From a virus: DNA of 39,073 bases. Positions 7,506 through 15,996 of this stretch are shown here, piece by piece. Both the position numbers and the translations under genes were made by a program. Every line of letters begins with the position of its first letter. Positions within the stretch are counted from its first letter, which is position 1. The stretch covers positions 1-39,073 of IMG/VR virus record IMGVR_UViG_3300032895_000011; one strand, 5' to 3'. The notes beneath the pieces are model-generated. The model did not search any database and had not been told where the DNA came from. It saw only the letters and a program-made list of their open reading frames with translations.

Positions 7506-8063
7506 CTACAGCGTGCCGTGCGCATCGCTGATAGTGCCGTTCGAATGGATATTGCCGGTCGCCACCATGCTGCCGTTCAGCGTGATGTCGCCGTTCAGCG
7601 TCAGCGGCCCGTTGATGGTGCAGCCGGAAGCTGCATTGATGGTGCAGCCAGCCGCCGCATTGATAGTGCAGCCGTCCGCCGCATTGATCGTGCAGTTCGG
7701 CGCGTTCACGTTGAAGACGTTGCCGCCCCAGATCTCCACCGTGCCGCCCTGGCGCACCTTCACCCGGGTGCCGTCAGGCGCCGCGATCGCACGTTCGCCC
7801 GACGCCTGGCCGCCGAACCGCGTCGATGGATTGGCCAGCAGCGCGATCGGCTGGCTTGGGTCGTTTTCCGCGAACAGCACCAGCGCGATCGCGCCGTCGC
7901 CGGATGGCACATTGGCGAAGCCATCGATCTGCCACACCTCGCAGGTGCGCACGTTGCCGTCGCCCAGCTTCACCACCGCGGTCTGCACCTGGCCGGTGTC
8001 GTCGATCGACTGAACCACTCCGCGCTTCACCGCCATGCGCAGGTTCATCACGTCTTCAGCCAT
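7506..8063 (-). CDS. Baseplate central spike, Mu gp45-like
   Basis: A 185-residue protein. The N-terminal about 90 residues (VVQSIDDTGQVQTAVVKLGDG...VEVWQIDGFA..P) form the OB-like domain of Mu gp45/P2 gpV spikes. Residues about 115-150 are a tandem octapeptide repeat (CTINAAxG four times) predicted to form the triple-stranded beta-helix needle, followed by LNGDITLNGSMVATGN. Known spikes end in an HxH iron-binding tip; here the C-terminus (NIHSNGTISDAHGTL) has two histidines but no HxH. It punctures the outer membrane at infection. Neighbours hub and gp46 match Mu order. Confidence 0.88.
   Translation of the reverse strand: MAEDVMNLRMAVKRGVVQSIDDTGQVQTAVVKLGDGNVRTCEVWQIDGFANVPSGDGAIALVLFAENDPSQPIALLANPSTRFGGQASGERAIAAPDGTRVKVRQGGTVEIWGGNVFNVNAPNCTINAADGCTINAAAGCTINAASGCTINGPLTLNGDITLNGSMVATGNIHSNGTISDAHGTL
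7612..7707. repeat. Four 24-bp coding repeats in the spike gene
   Basis: A 24-bp unit beginning TTGATNGTGCAG recurs at 7612, 7636, 7660 and 7684 in exact register, each encoding the octapeptide CTINAA(x)G on the minus strand. It is an in-frame expansion of one beta-helix turn, so copy number could change spike length without shifting frame. It is not a CRISPR array: there are no spacers and it lies inside a gene. Confidence 0.8.
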
Positions 8064-8077
8064 CTCTCAGCGGCCTT

Positions 8078-9316
8078 TCATGATGCGCTCAGCGGCGTCG
8101 GCGCGCTGGTCAGCGGCGAGTTCTTCGCGCTGGCGGGCGCCTTCGATTTGCGGCGATCGGCTTCGTCGATCCGGTCGTATGCGGTGACGCCGACCAGGCG
8201 CAGCATCGTGAACAGTCCCTCGGCGCCGAAATGGTATTCGCAGCCGGCGATCAGCATGTCCTTATCGATGCCCGCGTAAGGGTCGTAGACGGCCACCACC
8301 TGGTTCGGCAGCCACAGCGCGTTGGCAGGCCCGGCGCGCCAGTCCAGCACCTTGTAATGCAGTGATTCGGACTGTCCGCGCGCGACGCGCAGCATCCATT
8401 CCGCTTGCTCCTGCGCCGTGCTCATGCCGGACTGGCTGCGCGTCATGCGCACCGTCGGGCGCCAGCGCGTCACTTCCGGATCGGTCACGTGGCCGGTCAT
8501 CACGATTGCCGCGGCCTCGGCCGCGCTGTTCGTGCCCGGTGTGCTGGGGGGCGCCGGCGCGCTGGAAAGCGGTGTCACCGCATCGGTCAACGGCGCGGCA
8601 ACGCCGGTGCGGTTCTTCGTCGTCTGCCCGCGCACGTAGTAATCGCTGAACCTGTGCTCCCAATCGAATTCCGCCTCGCCCTCCTGAATGTTCTCGCCCA
8701 TCCGCAGCGGCGCCGGCCCGCGCGTCTTGCCGCCCTGCGTCAGCAGCAGGCCGCCGACGCCGTCGCTGGTCAGCAACGCGCTGCGCTGGCGCGATGCGCT
8801 TTCCAGGAACTCCATGCCGGTCTGGTGCGGATGCAGCGCCAGGCACGTGAAGGGTGCGCCAAGGTCCACATCCGTGCGCACCGGAATGCCGGACGGCGCG
8901 CACACCGTGTTGGCCACCGCCAGCAGTCCGGCGTTGCGGAATTCGGTGGGGCCGTCCGGCAGCGCGGCGCAGTCCACCAGGTCGCCGGTGCGGTCGCGGC
9001 CGGTGAACTCGGCATCGATCTGCGTCGACGTCCAATGGAAATGCGGCTTGTCGATGTAGCCGATCAGCACCGGATCGCCGTCCAGCGCGATCGTGCATGG
9101 GTCGCCGGCCTTCAGCGGCGGCACATCCGGCGTCTGCCCGATATACGCCTGCAACGCCGCCGCCAGGCGCGCCTGGTCCAGGCATTTCAGCGTGAAGCGG
9201 CCGGCGATCTGCTGAAGGTCGCGCTCGATCGTCACATCGCTGAAGCTGGTCAGCGTGAAGCCGCCCACCTGCATCGTCACGCGGTCTGTCACCGCGATGA
9301 TGCTGTTGCCGCTCAC
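8078..9316 (-). CDS. P: Baseplate hub, Mu gp44 (gpP) family
   Basis: A 412-residue protein. It starts MSGNSIIAVTDRVTMQVGG and continues with FSDVTIERDLQQIAGRFTL and GDPCTIALDGDPVLIGYID, the strand pattern of the gp44/late-control-D/gp27-like hub. The central part contains EFLESASRQRSALLTSDGVGGLLLT and GENIQEGEAEFDWEHRFSDYYVRG. The hub forms the trimer that receives tube and spike. It begins with an ATGA overlap on the gp43 gene, and the spike gene follows 14 bp later. Some 30 C-terminal residues are Ala/Pro/Ser-rich and probably disordered. Confidence 0.9.
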   Translation of the reverse strand: MSGNSIIAVTDRVTMQVGGFTLTSFSDVTIERDLQQIAGRFTLKCLDQARLAAALQAYIGQTPDVPPLKAGDPCTIALDGDPVLIGYIDKPHFHWTSTQIDAEFTGRDRTGDLVDCAALPDGPTEFRNAGLLAVANTVCAPSGIPVRTDVDLGAPFTCLALHPHQTGMEFLESASRQRSALLTSDGVGGLLLTQGGKTRGPAPLRMGENIQEGEAEFDWEHRFSDYYVRGQTTKNRTGVAAPLTDAVTPLSSAPAPPSTPGTNSAAEAAAIVMTGHVTDPEVTRWRPTVRMTRSQSGMSTAQEQAEWMLRVARGQSESLHYKVLDWRAGPANALWLPNQVVAVYDPYAGIDKDMLIAGCEYHFGAEGLFTMLRLVGVTAYDRIDEADRRKSKAPASAKNSPLTSAPTPLSAS

Positions 9317-10599
9317 AGCAGCACTTCCAGCGGCCCGGGCGGCGGCGCGCCGGGATTAACGATTCCGTTGCGGCGCACCAGGTCCAGGTAGACGGCCGGC
9401 ACCTGGCTGGGATTGTCGCCGGCGAGATACTGCGCATACAGCCACGCCGGCGCGGGCGCCGGCGGCGTGAACGTGATCACGGGCGGCAGCCGGCCGATCT
9501 CGGCGTTCATGTCAGACGCCAGCGCGCTTTGCGCGTTCACCAGCGCCCGCCACAGCGCCGAGCCGGCCGACGCTGTCGCCGGCGTTGCCACCAGCAGCGC
9601 GGCGGTGTTCGCCGCGGCGCCCACCGCGGCATACAGCGTCTGCTGCCACGTGCTGGCTTCCTGCTGGCTGGTGAAGGTGATGTCGCTGGCCGCCTGCACC
9701 GCGCCGGCCACCGCCATGGCCTGCGCCGCGGCGGCCATCGCCTGCGCCGCCGCTGGCGCCTGTGCAGGCGCCACCAGGCTGGGCAGCGCGGCAAGAATCA
9801 GGTTCGCCGTGGTGCGGCCATCCTGCGGCGCCGGCGGCGTCAGGGAGCCGCCAGGCGCCACGGCGGCGGGGATCAGCGGCGTGGACGTGCCGGCGATCGC
9901 CGCGCTGACGCCGCCGAACGCGACGGCGACGTTGGCGGGATAGCTGGCATTCGGCGCCAGGTCGTCGATCGCCGCCAGCAGCGCCAGCGGCGCGGCAACG
10001 GCCGCCGTGATCACGGCATCGGCCGCGCCCAGCACGGTGTTCCACACGCCCAGCACGGTGGACGCCAGGCTTTGCACCGCGGCGATGACGGCCACCGTAA
10101 GCTGGGCAGCCGCAAGCACCACGGCTGCCACGTCGGCCGCGGCGGTTTGGATATCGTCCAGCGCATCCAGCAACGCTTGCAGCGTGTCGGGCACCGGCGG
10201 CACGGGCGCGGTGTAGGGATAGAACGTCGCGCTGAAGCGCGTGACGCGATATTGCTCCTGTGTGTTGCTGAAGCGCGGCTGCTGCTCGGCCTGCATCACT
10301 TGCAGCTCGCCCATCCAGGGGTGCTGCAAGGTCCATGGACCAGGCGTGCGATAGGCCGCCCGCATCGCGTCCGCCTGGGCGGTGTAATCGTCGCCGATCA
10401 GCAGGCCGTTGATGGTGATCGCGCCGTCGATTTCGCCCAGATCCTGGAATTGCGCGATGTCCTGGCCGGGGAACAGGAAGCGCAGCACGCGACGGCCGCC
10501 TTCGTCGCTGCTGTCGATCATCCAGAACGGGACGCCGGCGATCGACGCCTCGAACAGGAATTCGGAAAAGTCGCCGATGATGTCGATGCTGCCGGACAT
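9313..10599 (-). CDS. N: DNA circularisation / tail protein, Mu gp43 (gpN)
   Basis: A 428-residue protein. Residues about 1-100 have the DNA-circularisation N-terminal domain pattern (DFSEFLFEASIAGVPFWMIDSSDEGGRRVLRFLFPG; later PWTLQHPWMGELQV). The rest is strongly Ala/Val-rich, with many small-residue helices. The ATG at 10599 is preferred over the in-frame TTG at 10602 because it forms TGATG with the tape-measure stop. In Mu, gpN is a baseplate-proximal tail protein and is said to protect injected DNA ends. Downstream gene P overlaps by 4 bases. Confidence 0.88.
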   Translation of the reverse strand: MSGSIDIIGDFSEFLFEASIAGVPFWMIDSSDEGGRRVLRFLFPGQDIAQFQDLGEIDGAITINGLLIGDDYTAQADAMRAAYRTPGPWTLQHPWMGELQVMQAEQQPRFSNTQEQYRVTRFSATFYPYTAPVPPVPDTLQALLDALDDIQTAAADVAAVVLAAAQLTVAVIAAVQSLASTVLGVWNTVLGAADAVITAAVAAPLALLAAIDDLAPNASYPANVAVAFGGVSAAIAGTSTPLIPAAVAPGGSLTPPAPQDGRTTANLILAALPSLVAPAQAPAAAQAMAAAAQAMAVAGAVQAASDITFTSQQEASTWQQTLYAAVGAAANTAALLVATPATASAGSALWRALVNAQSALASDMNAEIGRLPPVITFTPPAPAPAWLYAQYLAGDNPSQVPAVYLDLVRRNGIVNPGAPPPGPLEVLL

Positions 10600-12860
10600 C
10601 AATCGCGCCCCAGGGTTGGCCCCGGGTTCACGTTCGGCGCGGCCTTCGCCTGGACCGATGGGCTGTTGCTTTGCACCTTCGTGATAATCGGCCGCGCGTT
10701 CGGATCAACGCCGACTTCGACGGCCACCTTGCCCTGCGGCATCTGGGGCAACAGCCACGCGCCCCCGGACGGGTCCATGCCGCTGATGCCGGCCGGCCCC
10801 GGCGTCTGGGCACCGCCGCCGGCCGGGGCAGGCTTGTCGTTCACGCCCAGCAGCCGGCCGACCGCGCTGTTCTTCAGCAGCTCGATCCATTCGTGGATCT
10901 TGTTGATGATGCCGCCGACGGCGTCGCCGATCGCGTGCAGCGTGCTCAGGATCGCGCCGCCCGTCCAACTGTCCAGCAATTTGAACAGATCGATGAAGAG
11001 CTGTTTCACAACACCAAGTGCGCCCTCGATGATCCTGCCGATGCCATCCCACGTCTTCTGCCAGCCGGTGAAGGCCTGGCGCAGGTTCAGTGTGAACACG
11101 CCGGTCAGGAATTCGACAAAGCCGTTGAACGCGCCTTCGACGCCGTGCCACATCTCCACGAAGAAACCGCGGAAGCGGCCCCAGTTTTTATAGATGTCGT
11201 AGGCTGCCGCGGCGATCAGCACCACGCCAGCGACGATCGCCGCCGCGACGGCGGTGGAAACGCCCAGCACGCCGGCGAGTGCATCCACCACGAAGTTGAT
11301 GCCGGTCCAGGCGCCCCGCAGCGCGGACCAGCCGAGCCTCAAGGCCCCCCATACCAGGTTCGCGCCCGCGGCGACCGCCGGCCATACGAAACCGATCGTT
11401 CCCAACGCAGTGCCCAGTGCCAGCGTCCAACCGACCAACCCCAGGAATTCGGATTTCACGCCGGGCAGCGTGCCATCCAAGCGGTCCAGAAGGCCCAGGA
11501 AGTGCGAGAGGCCCCAGTTGACGCCGGACAGAACGGGCAAAAAGCCCTCGCCCGCCTGGCGGACGAGCTGCGTAAGCCGCTCCTGCGCCAGGTCCAGCTT
11601 CTTTTTCGGCGACCCCATCGCCGTATTGAACTGGGCATCGAGATAGTTGCCGCCGGTCGCATCCAGGCGCCCGGTCAGCGCCGTAAGATCAGCCCGATGG
11701 TCCATCAGTGCACGGGCACCAAGGGCCGACTGCTGGTTGCCGAAGAACGCGCCAAGCACCTGCATCCTCACGTCGGGCGGCAAGTTCCGGACTTCGTTCT
11801 GAACAGCGTCGAGGACGGCAAGCAACGGGTTGCTCCCCGACTTCCTGGCCCCCGCCAGGATGTCTGGCAAATTGATGCCGGTGACATGGTACTGCTCCAG
11901 CATTTGCTTTGTGGCGGGCGCCATCCCGCGGCCTTCGAGGGCGAGCGACCGAGCCGCCGTCCGCGAACCGAGGAAGGTGAGCAAATCGCTGAAGTCCGCC
12001 GCCCCCGACCCGGGGTCGGGCGCATACTTCATCACAGTCTCAAGCGATGCGAGCGCAAGGTCCTCGTTCCCACGCCCGGTCATGTGCCAGCCGGAAAACA
12101 GGCCTGCGATGCCGGGTAGCTCTCGGGCGAAGTCCCCCACGCCAAAACGGCCGCTCTGTGCCGCCAGCGCCAATGCGGCGAGCGCGCCTTTCTCCTGCTC
12201 GTCACCCTGGATGCCAAAGCTCGTCGCGAGCGCATACGTCGCCGGGCTTAGAATTGCCGGATCGACCCCGAACGCCGTGGCGGCGCGCGAATGCACAGGC
12301 AGCCACTGCGCGACCTGCGCTTGTGACATTCCCGTCCGCAGCAGGTCGATCTGCGTTTCCGCGATGCTGCTGCTGAATTGTGCCGTCGCCGTTGCCTCGT
12401 GGGCAAAGACCGTCATCAGGCGAGCGGCCTCCGTATTCGCCGCGCTGCCACTGAAACCTTCAATCATCGCGGCGCGAAGCGCCTGAGCCTGATACTCGGC
12501 ATAGTTCTGCATCGGCTCGAACACACTAAAGCCCTGCGCCGCGGCACCCAGCGCGCCGATGCGGCTTTCCGGGCCGAACGTTCGGCTGGCCCACCCGCCG
12601 ACCGCCGTTTTTATTCGGCTCAGCGCGGCATGCGCGCCGTCGGCGTTCGTCACGATCGCCTTCAGGTGCCCCACCAGCCCCAGCGCTTCGTGCGAGATCG
12701 TCCGCAGCGCGTTCGCCGCGCCGCTTTCCCCCAACTTGCCCAAGGTCAGGCCGCGGCCGGCATCCCGCAGCCCCGACAGGATGTTCTTCAGGCCGTTCAG
12801 TCCGGCTGTGAGATCGTCCTGAAGCGTCAGCTTCAGGCTGGCGACCATCTGCCCGTTCAT
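10599..12860 (-). CDS. Tail tape measure protein, Mu gp42
   Basis: A 753-residue protein. It starts MNGQMVASLKLTLQDDLTAGLNGLKN, a coiled-coil-like opening typical of Mu-type tape measures, followed by a TP901-like core (FSVFEPMQNYAEYQAQALRAAMIEGFSG). Residues about 495-570 are a long hydrophobic, Ala/Gly/Val-rich stretch with several membrane-like segments, as in tape measures that pass through the inner membrane. The C-terminal about 100 residues are Pro/Gly-rich. Its length sets tail length. Its start lies 4 bases inside the end of the frameshifted chaperone product, the usual position for this gene. Confidence 0.92.
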   Translation of the reverse strand: MNGQMVASLKLTLQDDLTAGLNGLKNILSGLRDAGRGLTLGKLGESGAANALRTISHEALGLVGHLKAIVTNADGAHAALSRIKTAVGGWASRTFGPESRIGALGAAAQGFSVFEPMQNYAEYQAQALRAAMIEGFSGSAANTEAARLMTVFAHEATATAQFSSSIAETQIDLLRTGMSQAQVAQWLPVHSRAATAFGVDPAILSPATYALATSFGIQGDEQEKGALAALALAAQSGRFGVGDFARELPGIAGLFSGWHMTGRGNEDLALASLETVMKYAPDPGSGAADFSDLLTFLGSRTAARSLALEGRGMAPATKQMLEQYHVTGINLPDILAGARKSGSNPLLAVLDAVQNEVRNLPPDVRMQVLGAFFGNQQSALGARALMDHRADLTALTGRLDATGGNYLDAQFNTAMGSPKKKLDLAQERLTQLVRQAGEGFLPVLSGVNWGLSHFLGLLDRLDGTLPGVKSEFLGLVGWTLALGTALGTIGFVWPAVAAGANLVWGALRLGWSALRGAWTGINFVVDALAGVLGVSTAVAAAIVAGVVLIAAAAYDIYKNWGRFRGFFVEMWHGVEGAFNGFVEFLTGVFTLNLRQAFTGWQKTWDGIGRIIEGALGVVKQLFIDLFKLLDSWTGGAILSTLHAIGDAVGGIINKIHEWIELLKNSAVGRLLGVNDKPAPAGGGAQTPGPAGISGMDPSGGAWLLPQMPQGKVAVEVGVDPNARPIITKVQSNSPSVQAKAAPNVNPGPTLGRD

Positions 12861-13704
12861 GGCTTCTTGCCCAATTGCTCCGACAGCTCAGTGATGTCGC
12901 GCACCAGGTCCCTCGCTTCGCGGGCGGTCAGGCTGTAGAGTTCCGTCTTCGTCCAACTGAAATGGCCGCCGATCAGCGCCAGGATCACCCGCCAGTTCGA
13001 CGGCCATTCCCCGATAAAAAACCGATCACTTTCTGGGTCGCCACCACGTCGGCGCCGTCCATGTCGTTCACCAGTTCCTTCGCCGCCTTGGGCGTGATGC
13101 CCACGGCGCGACGGATCGCTTCGCCCAGCACATCCTGGGCATTGGCGATGGCCTGGCGATCGGCACCCGTCAGGCGCTTGAACAGCAGCTCGGTATGCGT
13201 CGCGCCGTCGCCGTCGGCGGCGGGGAAGAACAGCGGCAGGCGGATGCCGTCCGGCGTTTCGTCGGCGTGTGCCGGCAGCCCCTGACGCGACATGTCGCCC
13301 AGCAGCTCGCTCACGATCTTCTCGGCCGCGCCCACATCGGCGCTGTCCATCCGCTGCCGCAGCAGCGCGTATTTCGAAGCTGTCAGGCCCGTGCTGATTG
13401 CCACCGCCATGTCGGTCGCGTTCTTCACGTCCATCAGCCGGCGCACTTCCGGGCCTTTCAGGCGGCGGAAGGTCAGGCTTTCGAACCGCTCGCTGCGCAC
13501 CGCCGCGCCGCCGCCCACCGGCCGGAATTCCAGCGTCTTCGGAAATTCAAGCTCCAGCAGGATCGTGCCGTCCGCCTGCTGCGTCGCGCGCGGCGGCAGG
13601 TCCAACGGCGGCAACTCTTCATTCAGCACCGGGATCGATGCCCCCGGCGCGGGTTCGCCGGCGACCTGGATCACCAGGCCGCCGTCATCATCGTGCGTGT
13701 CCAT
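12857..13704 (-). CDS. Tail assembly chaperone, -1 frameshift form (Mu gp41')
   Basis: At the heptamer TTTTTTA (minus strand, 13021 to 13015), a -1 slip at Leu230 moves translation into a frame that adds 52 residues, starting IGEWPSNWRVILALIGG and ending EQLGKKP at a stop (12859-12857) that overlaps the tape-measure ATG. The extension is helical and contains YSLTAREARDLVRDI. The G/GT arrangement (short and frameshifted form just before the tape measure) is established for lambda-type and Mu-type tails. The product would be 282 residues. Confidence 0.8.
12985..13704 (-). CDS. Tail assembly chaperone, short form (Mu gp41)
   Basis: A 239-residue zero-frame product. The start at 13704 has a GGGAGG ribosome site 7 bases upstream. 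Central residues (TLEFRPVGGGAAVRSERFESLTFRRLKGPEVRRLMD) match the gp41 tail-assembly-chaperone family. Like lambda G, it is expected to coat the tape measure before tube polymerisation. It ends GFLSGNGRRTGG, directly over a slippery heptamer. Confidence 0.88.
   Translation of the reverse strand: MDTHDDDGGLVIQVAGEPAPGASIPVLNEELPPLDLPPRATQQADGTILLELEFPKTLEFRPVGGGAAVRSERFESLTFRRLKGPEVRRLMDVKNATDMAVAISTGLTASKYALLRQRMDSADVGAAEKIVSELLGDMSRQGLPAHADETPDGIRLPLFFPAADGDGATHTELLFKRLTGADRQAIANAQDVLGEAIRRAVGITPKAAKELVNDMDGADVVATQKVIGFLSGNGRRTGG
13015..13021 (-). promoter_or_regulatory. Programmed -1 frameshift slippery site
   Basis: T TTT TTA is a canonical X-XXY-YYZ heptamer in the zero frame (codons GGT TTT TTA). 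Six plus-strand A residues at 13016-13021 and the T at 13015 define it. It lies nine codons before the zero-frame stop, and the -1 frame stays open to the tape-measure start. Confidence 0.85.
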
Positions 13705-13707
13705 GGA

Positions 13708-14103
13708 TCAGCCTCCCGGCGTCTGGGCGTTTTCCAGCGGCGCGCCGCCGGACCAGGTCACATCGATTTCGCTGTTCTCGCCGGCGGTCAGCGTCATGGC
13801 GCCTGTAATGAATCCGTCGTCCCAGACGAAGATCTGCCCGGTGTCGCATTGCACCTGCAGCTCGCCGCTCGCGCCCACATTGAAGGTGCCGGTCACCACC
13901 ATGCCGGAGGTGACGACGGCCTTCACCTTGACCTCGCTCTCCTCCATCATCTTCGCGAAGCCGACCTGCTTGCCGAACTTCACGGGCTTGTTCACCAGGC
14001 CGCCCAGCTTCACCGTGCCGCCTGGCTTGATGTTGATGTTGTTGCCGAGCCAGGAAACCTCGATGATGCCAAGAACCTGGCCGGTGCTGGTTGTTCCGGA
14101 CAT
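13708..14103 (-). CDS. M: Tail tube protein, Mu gpM (gp40)
   Basis: A 131-residue protein. SWLGNNINIKPGGTVKLGGLVNKPV and GFAKMMEESEVKVKAVV carry the small tail-tube (gp40) pattern of alternating beta strands. It stacks inside the sheath as the DNA conduit. It follows the sheath gene after 12 bp with AGGAG as ribosome site. Its length is close to the Mu protein (about 118 residues). The chaperone gene follows 3 bp later. Confidence 0.9.
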   Translation of the reverse strand: MSGTTSTGQVLGIIEVSWLGNNINIKPGGTVKLGGLVNKPVKFGKQVGFAKMMEESEVKVKAVVTSGMVVTGTFNVGASGELQVQCDTGQIFVWDDGFITGAMTLTAGENSEIDVTWSGGAPLENAQTPGG

Positions 14104-14115
14104 GCCGGCTCACTC

Positions 14116-15636
14116 CTACGATGCTGCGAACTCAAGCACGCCGGCGCTCACGATCAGGTTGCCGATGCGGGTGTACTGCACCTGATAGTCCAGCCGGTTC
14201 CTGTCGTTGGCGTCGATCTTGAACACCGCGGCCTGCGCGTCTGCGGTTTCGTTCACGATCCAGCCTTGCTTGGCGTAGACCAGCATGCGGGCAGACCAGC
14301 TCGCCTTGGCGCGGTTCGGCGTGCAGACGTTCGGGTTGTACTGCGCCGCCAGGCTGCCGTCCGGCGCCAGCTTGTTGGCTGGATAGGTATCCTTGAAGTA
14401 CGTGCGCCAGTCGTAGCGGATGCGGCTCGCCACCGCCTCTTCGCACATCGGCAGCCACGTGTTGCGATCGGTGACGCCGGCGGAATTCGACATGTAGGTG
14501 GAGACCAGGCGCTGGATGCTCACCGTGCCGTCGGCCGCGACGTTGTACGTGCTGCCGCCGCCAGCCAGCATCAACTCCTGCTCTTGATCGGTCAGCGTGT
14601 TCGCGCGCTGCGGCCCGACGATACCGGGCAACGGCACATCCACCAGTTCCAGGCTGGGATCAGCGATCAGGCTTGGCTCCGCCACGCCCAGCATGGCGCC
14701 GGCCACCTGCCACGGCATACTGCCCGGCGCCGTCATCGGCAGCGCCGCGACGTACTGGCTGTTGATCGCGCCGGCCGCCGCGACGCCCTGCGAATAGGTG
14801 CCGGTCAGGCACAGATAGGCACGCGCGTCCTGGCGCACAGTCGCGGTGTAGCGGCGCGCCAGCTCGGCGGTCAGCAGGCCAACGTTCGTGGTGTCCTGGA
14901 ACGGCGCGCAGATCCCGGTGTACCAAAGGCCGGTGATGGCGCTGATCGGCGCCGATATGTTCGGGTTGGTGGCGCCCGCGGTCACGCTGCCCACGGTCAC
15001 CGTCATGCCGGCCGGCAGCGCATCGCCCGGCGCCGGCGAGACAACCACATTGATCGCGTTCGCCTCGGTGCCTGCGTTTTTCGCAGTCAGCGTCATCACG
15101 CCGGCGGCTGTCGTCGCGGTCACCGGCATCTGCGGATCCGCGTTCACCAGCGCGGCGAACTCGCTGGCCGTGGTCGTCGGCGTATCGGTTGTCAGCGTGC
15201 CGGTGTAGAACCGCACGCCGCAGATGTTCAGCGCCGGCGTGCCCGCGGCGGTATAGGTGCCTGCGAACGTCACCGTCACACTGGCCTTCGTCGCGCCGCC
15301 GGCGTCGCTGATGCCGATCACATCCAGCGGGATGTTGGCGCCCCGCGGTGTGCTCAGATAGCCGATCACCACACCTTCGGCCATCGATCCCGGGCCGAAC
15401 AGGGCCGTGGCCTGCGCGGGCTGGATGATGTTCTGGTTGATCGCGCCAGGCGTCGCCGTGCCGGCCGATGTCATCTGCGCGATGATCAGGTTGCGCGCGG
15501 GGATCGGCAGGATGCCCACCGAGCCGTAATTCGGCACGACGGCGACAAGCGTCGTCGGCCGGTAATAGGGCGTCGGCGGGATTTCGGTGGGGAAGATGAT
15601 GTTCGGAACGACGTCCTGGCTCGTGCTGCCCGACAT
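14116..15636 (-). CDS. L: Contractile tail sheath protein, Mu gpL
   Basis: A 506-residue protein; the ATG at 15636 has a strong AAGGAGGG ribosome site. The N-terminus (NIIFPTEIPPTPYYRPTTLVAVVPNYGSVGILPIPARNLIIAQM) and C-terminus (RIRYDWRTYFKDTYPANKLAPDGSLAAQYNPNVCTPNRAKASW) are characteristic of Mu-like sheaths, with GICAPFQDTTNVGLLTAELARRY in the middle. The tail is therefore contractile. Usual size is about 495 residues. Confidence 0.94.
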   Translation of the reverse strand: MSGSTSQDVVPNIIFPTEIPPTPYYRPTTLVAVVPNYGSVGILPIPARNLIIAQMTSAGTATPGAINQNIIQPAQATALFGPGSMAEGVVIGYLSTPRGANIPLDVIGISDAGGATKASVTVTFAGTYTAAGTPALNICGVRFYTGTLTTDTPTTTASEFAALVNADPQMPVTATTAAGVMTLTAKNAGTEANAINVVVSPAPGDALPAGMTVTVGSVTAGATNPNISAPISAITGLWYTGICAPFQDTTNVGLLTAELARRYTATVRQDARAYLCLTGTYSQGVAAAGAINSQYVAALPMTAPGSMPWQVAGAMLGVAEPSLIADPSLELVDVPLPGIVGPQRANTLTDQEQELMLAGGGSTYNVAADGTVSIQRLVSTYMSNSAGVTDRNTWLPMCEEAVASRIRYDWRTYFKDTYPANKLAPDGSLAAQYNPNVCTPNRAKASWSARMLVYAKQGWIVNETADAQAAVFKIDANDRNRLDYQVQYTRIGNLIVSAGVLEFAAS

Positions 15637-15639
15637 TGA

Positions 15640-15996
15640 TCAGCCCTCCTTCTTCGGCGCCGCGGCATCCGATGCGGCCCGCGCGGCCGACGCGGTCACC
15701 GCGGCTGCCAGCGTCGCTGCCGCGGCGGAGGGTTGCGCAGCCGGCGCCGCAGCAGGCTGCGGCTGTGGCGCGATCGCCGGCGCGGCCGTGGTCGCCGTTT
15801 GCAGCGGCTTCCCGCTTTCGTCCGTTCGCACCAGGTCGCCCTGAGCCAGGCGGCGTTGCACGTACAGGTCCAGTTCCACCAGCACAGGCGCGGCCGCCCC
15901 TGCATCCGTGTCGTTCGGGAAATACCGGCGCGCGCGGCCAGTCGTCGGCCACGGCACGCGGCGATCGGCAGCGCCGGCCTTCACCCAGATCTTCAT
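15640..15996 (-). CDS. Mu gp38-like protein (DUF2635) with Ala-rich tail
   Basis: 118 residues. The first about 65 (MKIWVKAGAADRRVPWPTTG...ELDLYVQRRLAQGDLVRTDE) match the small DUF2635 tail protein that sits between gp37 and the sheath in Mu-like phages. Residues 68-118 are a Pro/Ala/Gln-rich low-complexity extension that the usual 60-70 residue family members lack. The ATG at 15996 forms ATGA with the gp37 stop. Role in tail assembly is inferred from position. Confidence 0.8.
   Translation of the reverse strand: MKIWVKAGAADRRVPWPTTGRARRYFPNDTDAGAAAPVLVELDLYVQRRLAQGDLVRTDESGKPLQTATTAAPAIAPQPQPAAAPAAQPSAAAATLAAAVTASAARAASDAAAPKKEG

Noticed and set aside
7612-7707. 24-bp repeats as a CRISPR array
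   Set aside because: Contiguous, no spacers, inside the spike coding sequence and in frame.
9529-11193. 554-codon plus-strand frame
   Set aside because: Antisense of the gpN and tape-measure genes, low-complexity Arg/Gly.
13195-15639. 814-codon plus-strand frame opposite the sheath and tube
   Set aside because: Composition typical of antisense shadow; sheath and tube are unambiguous.
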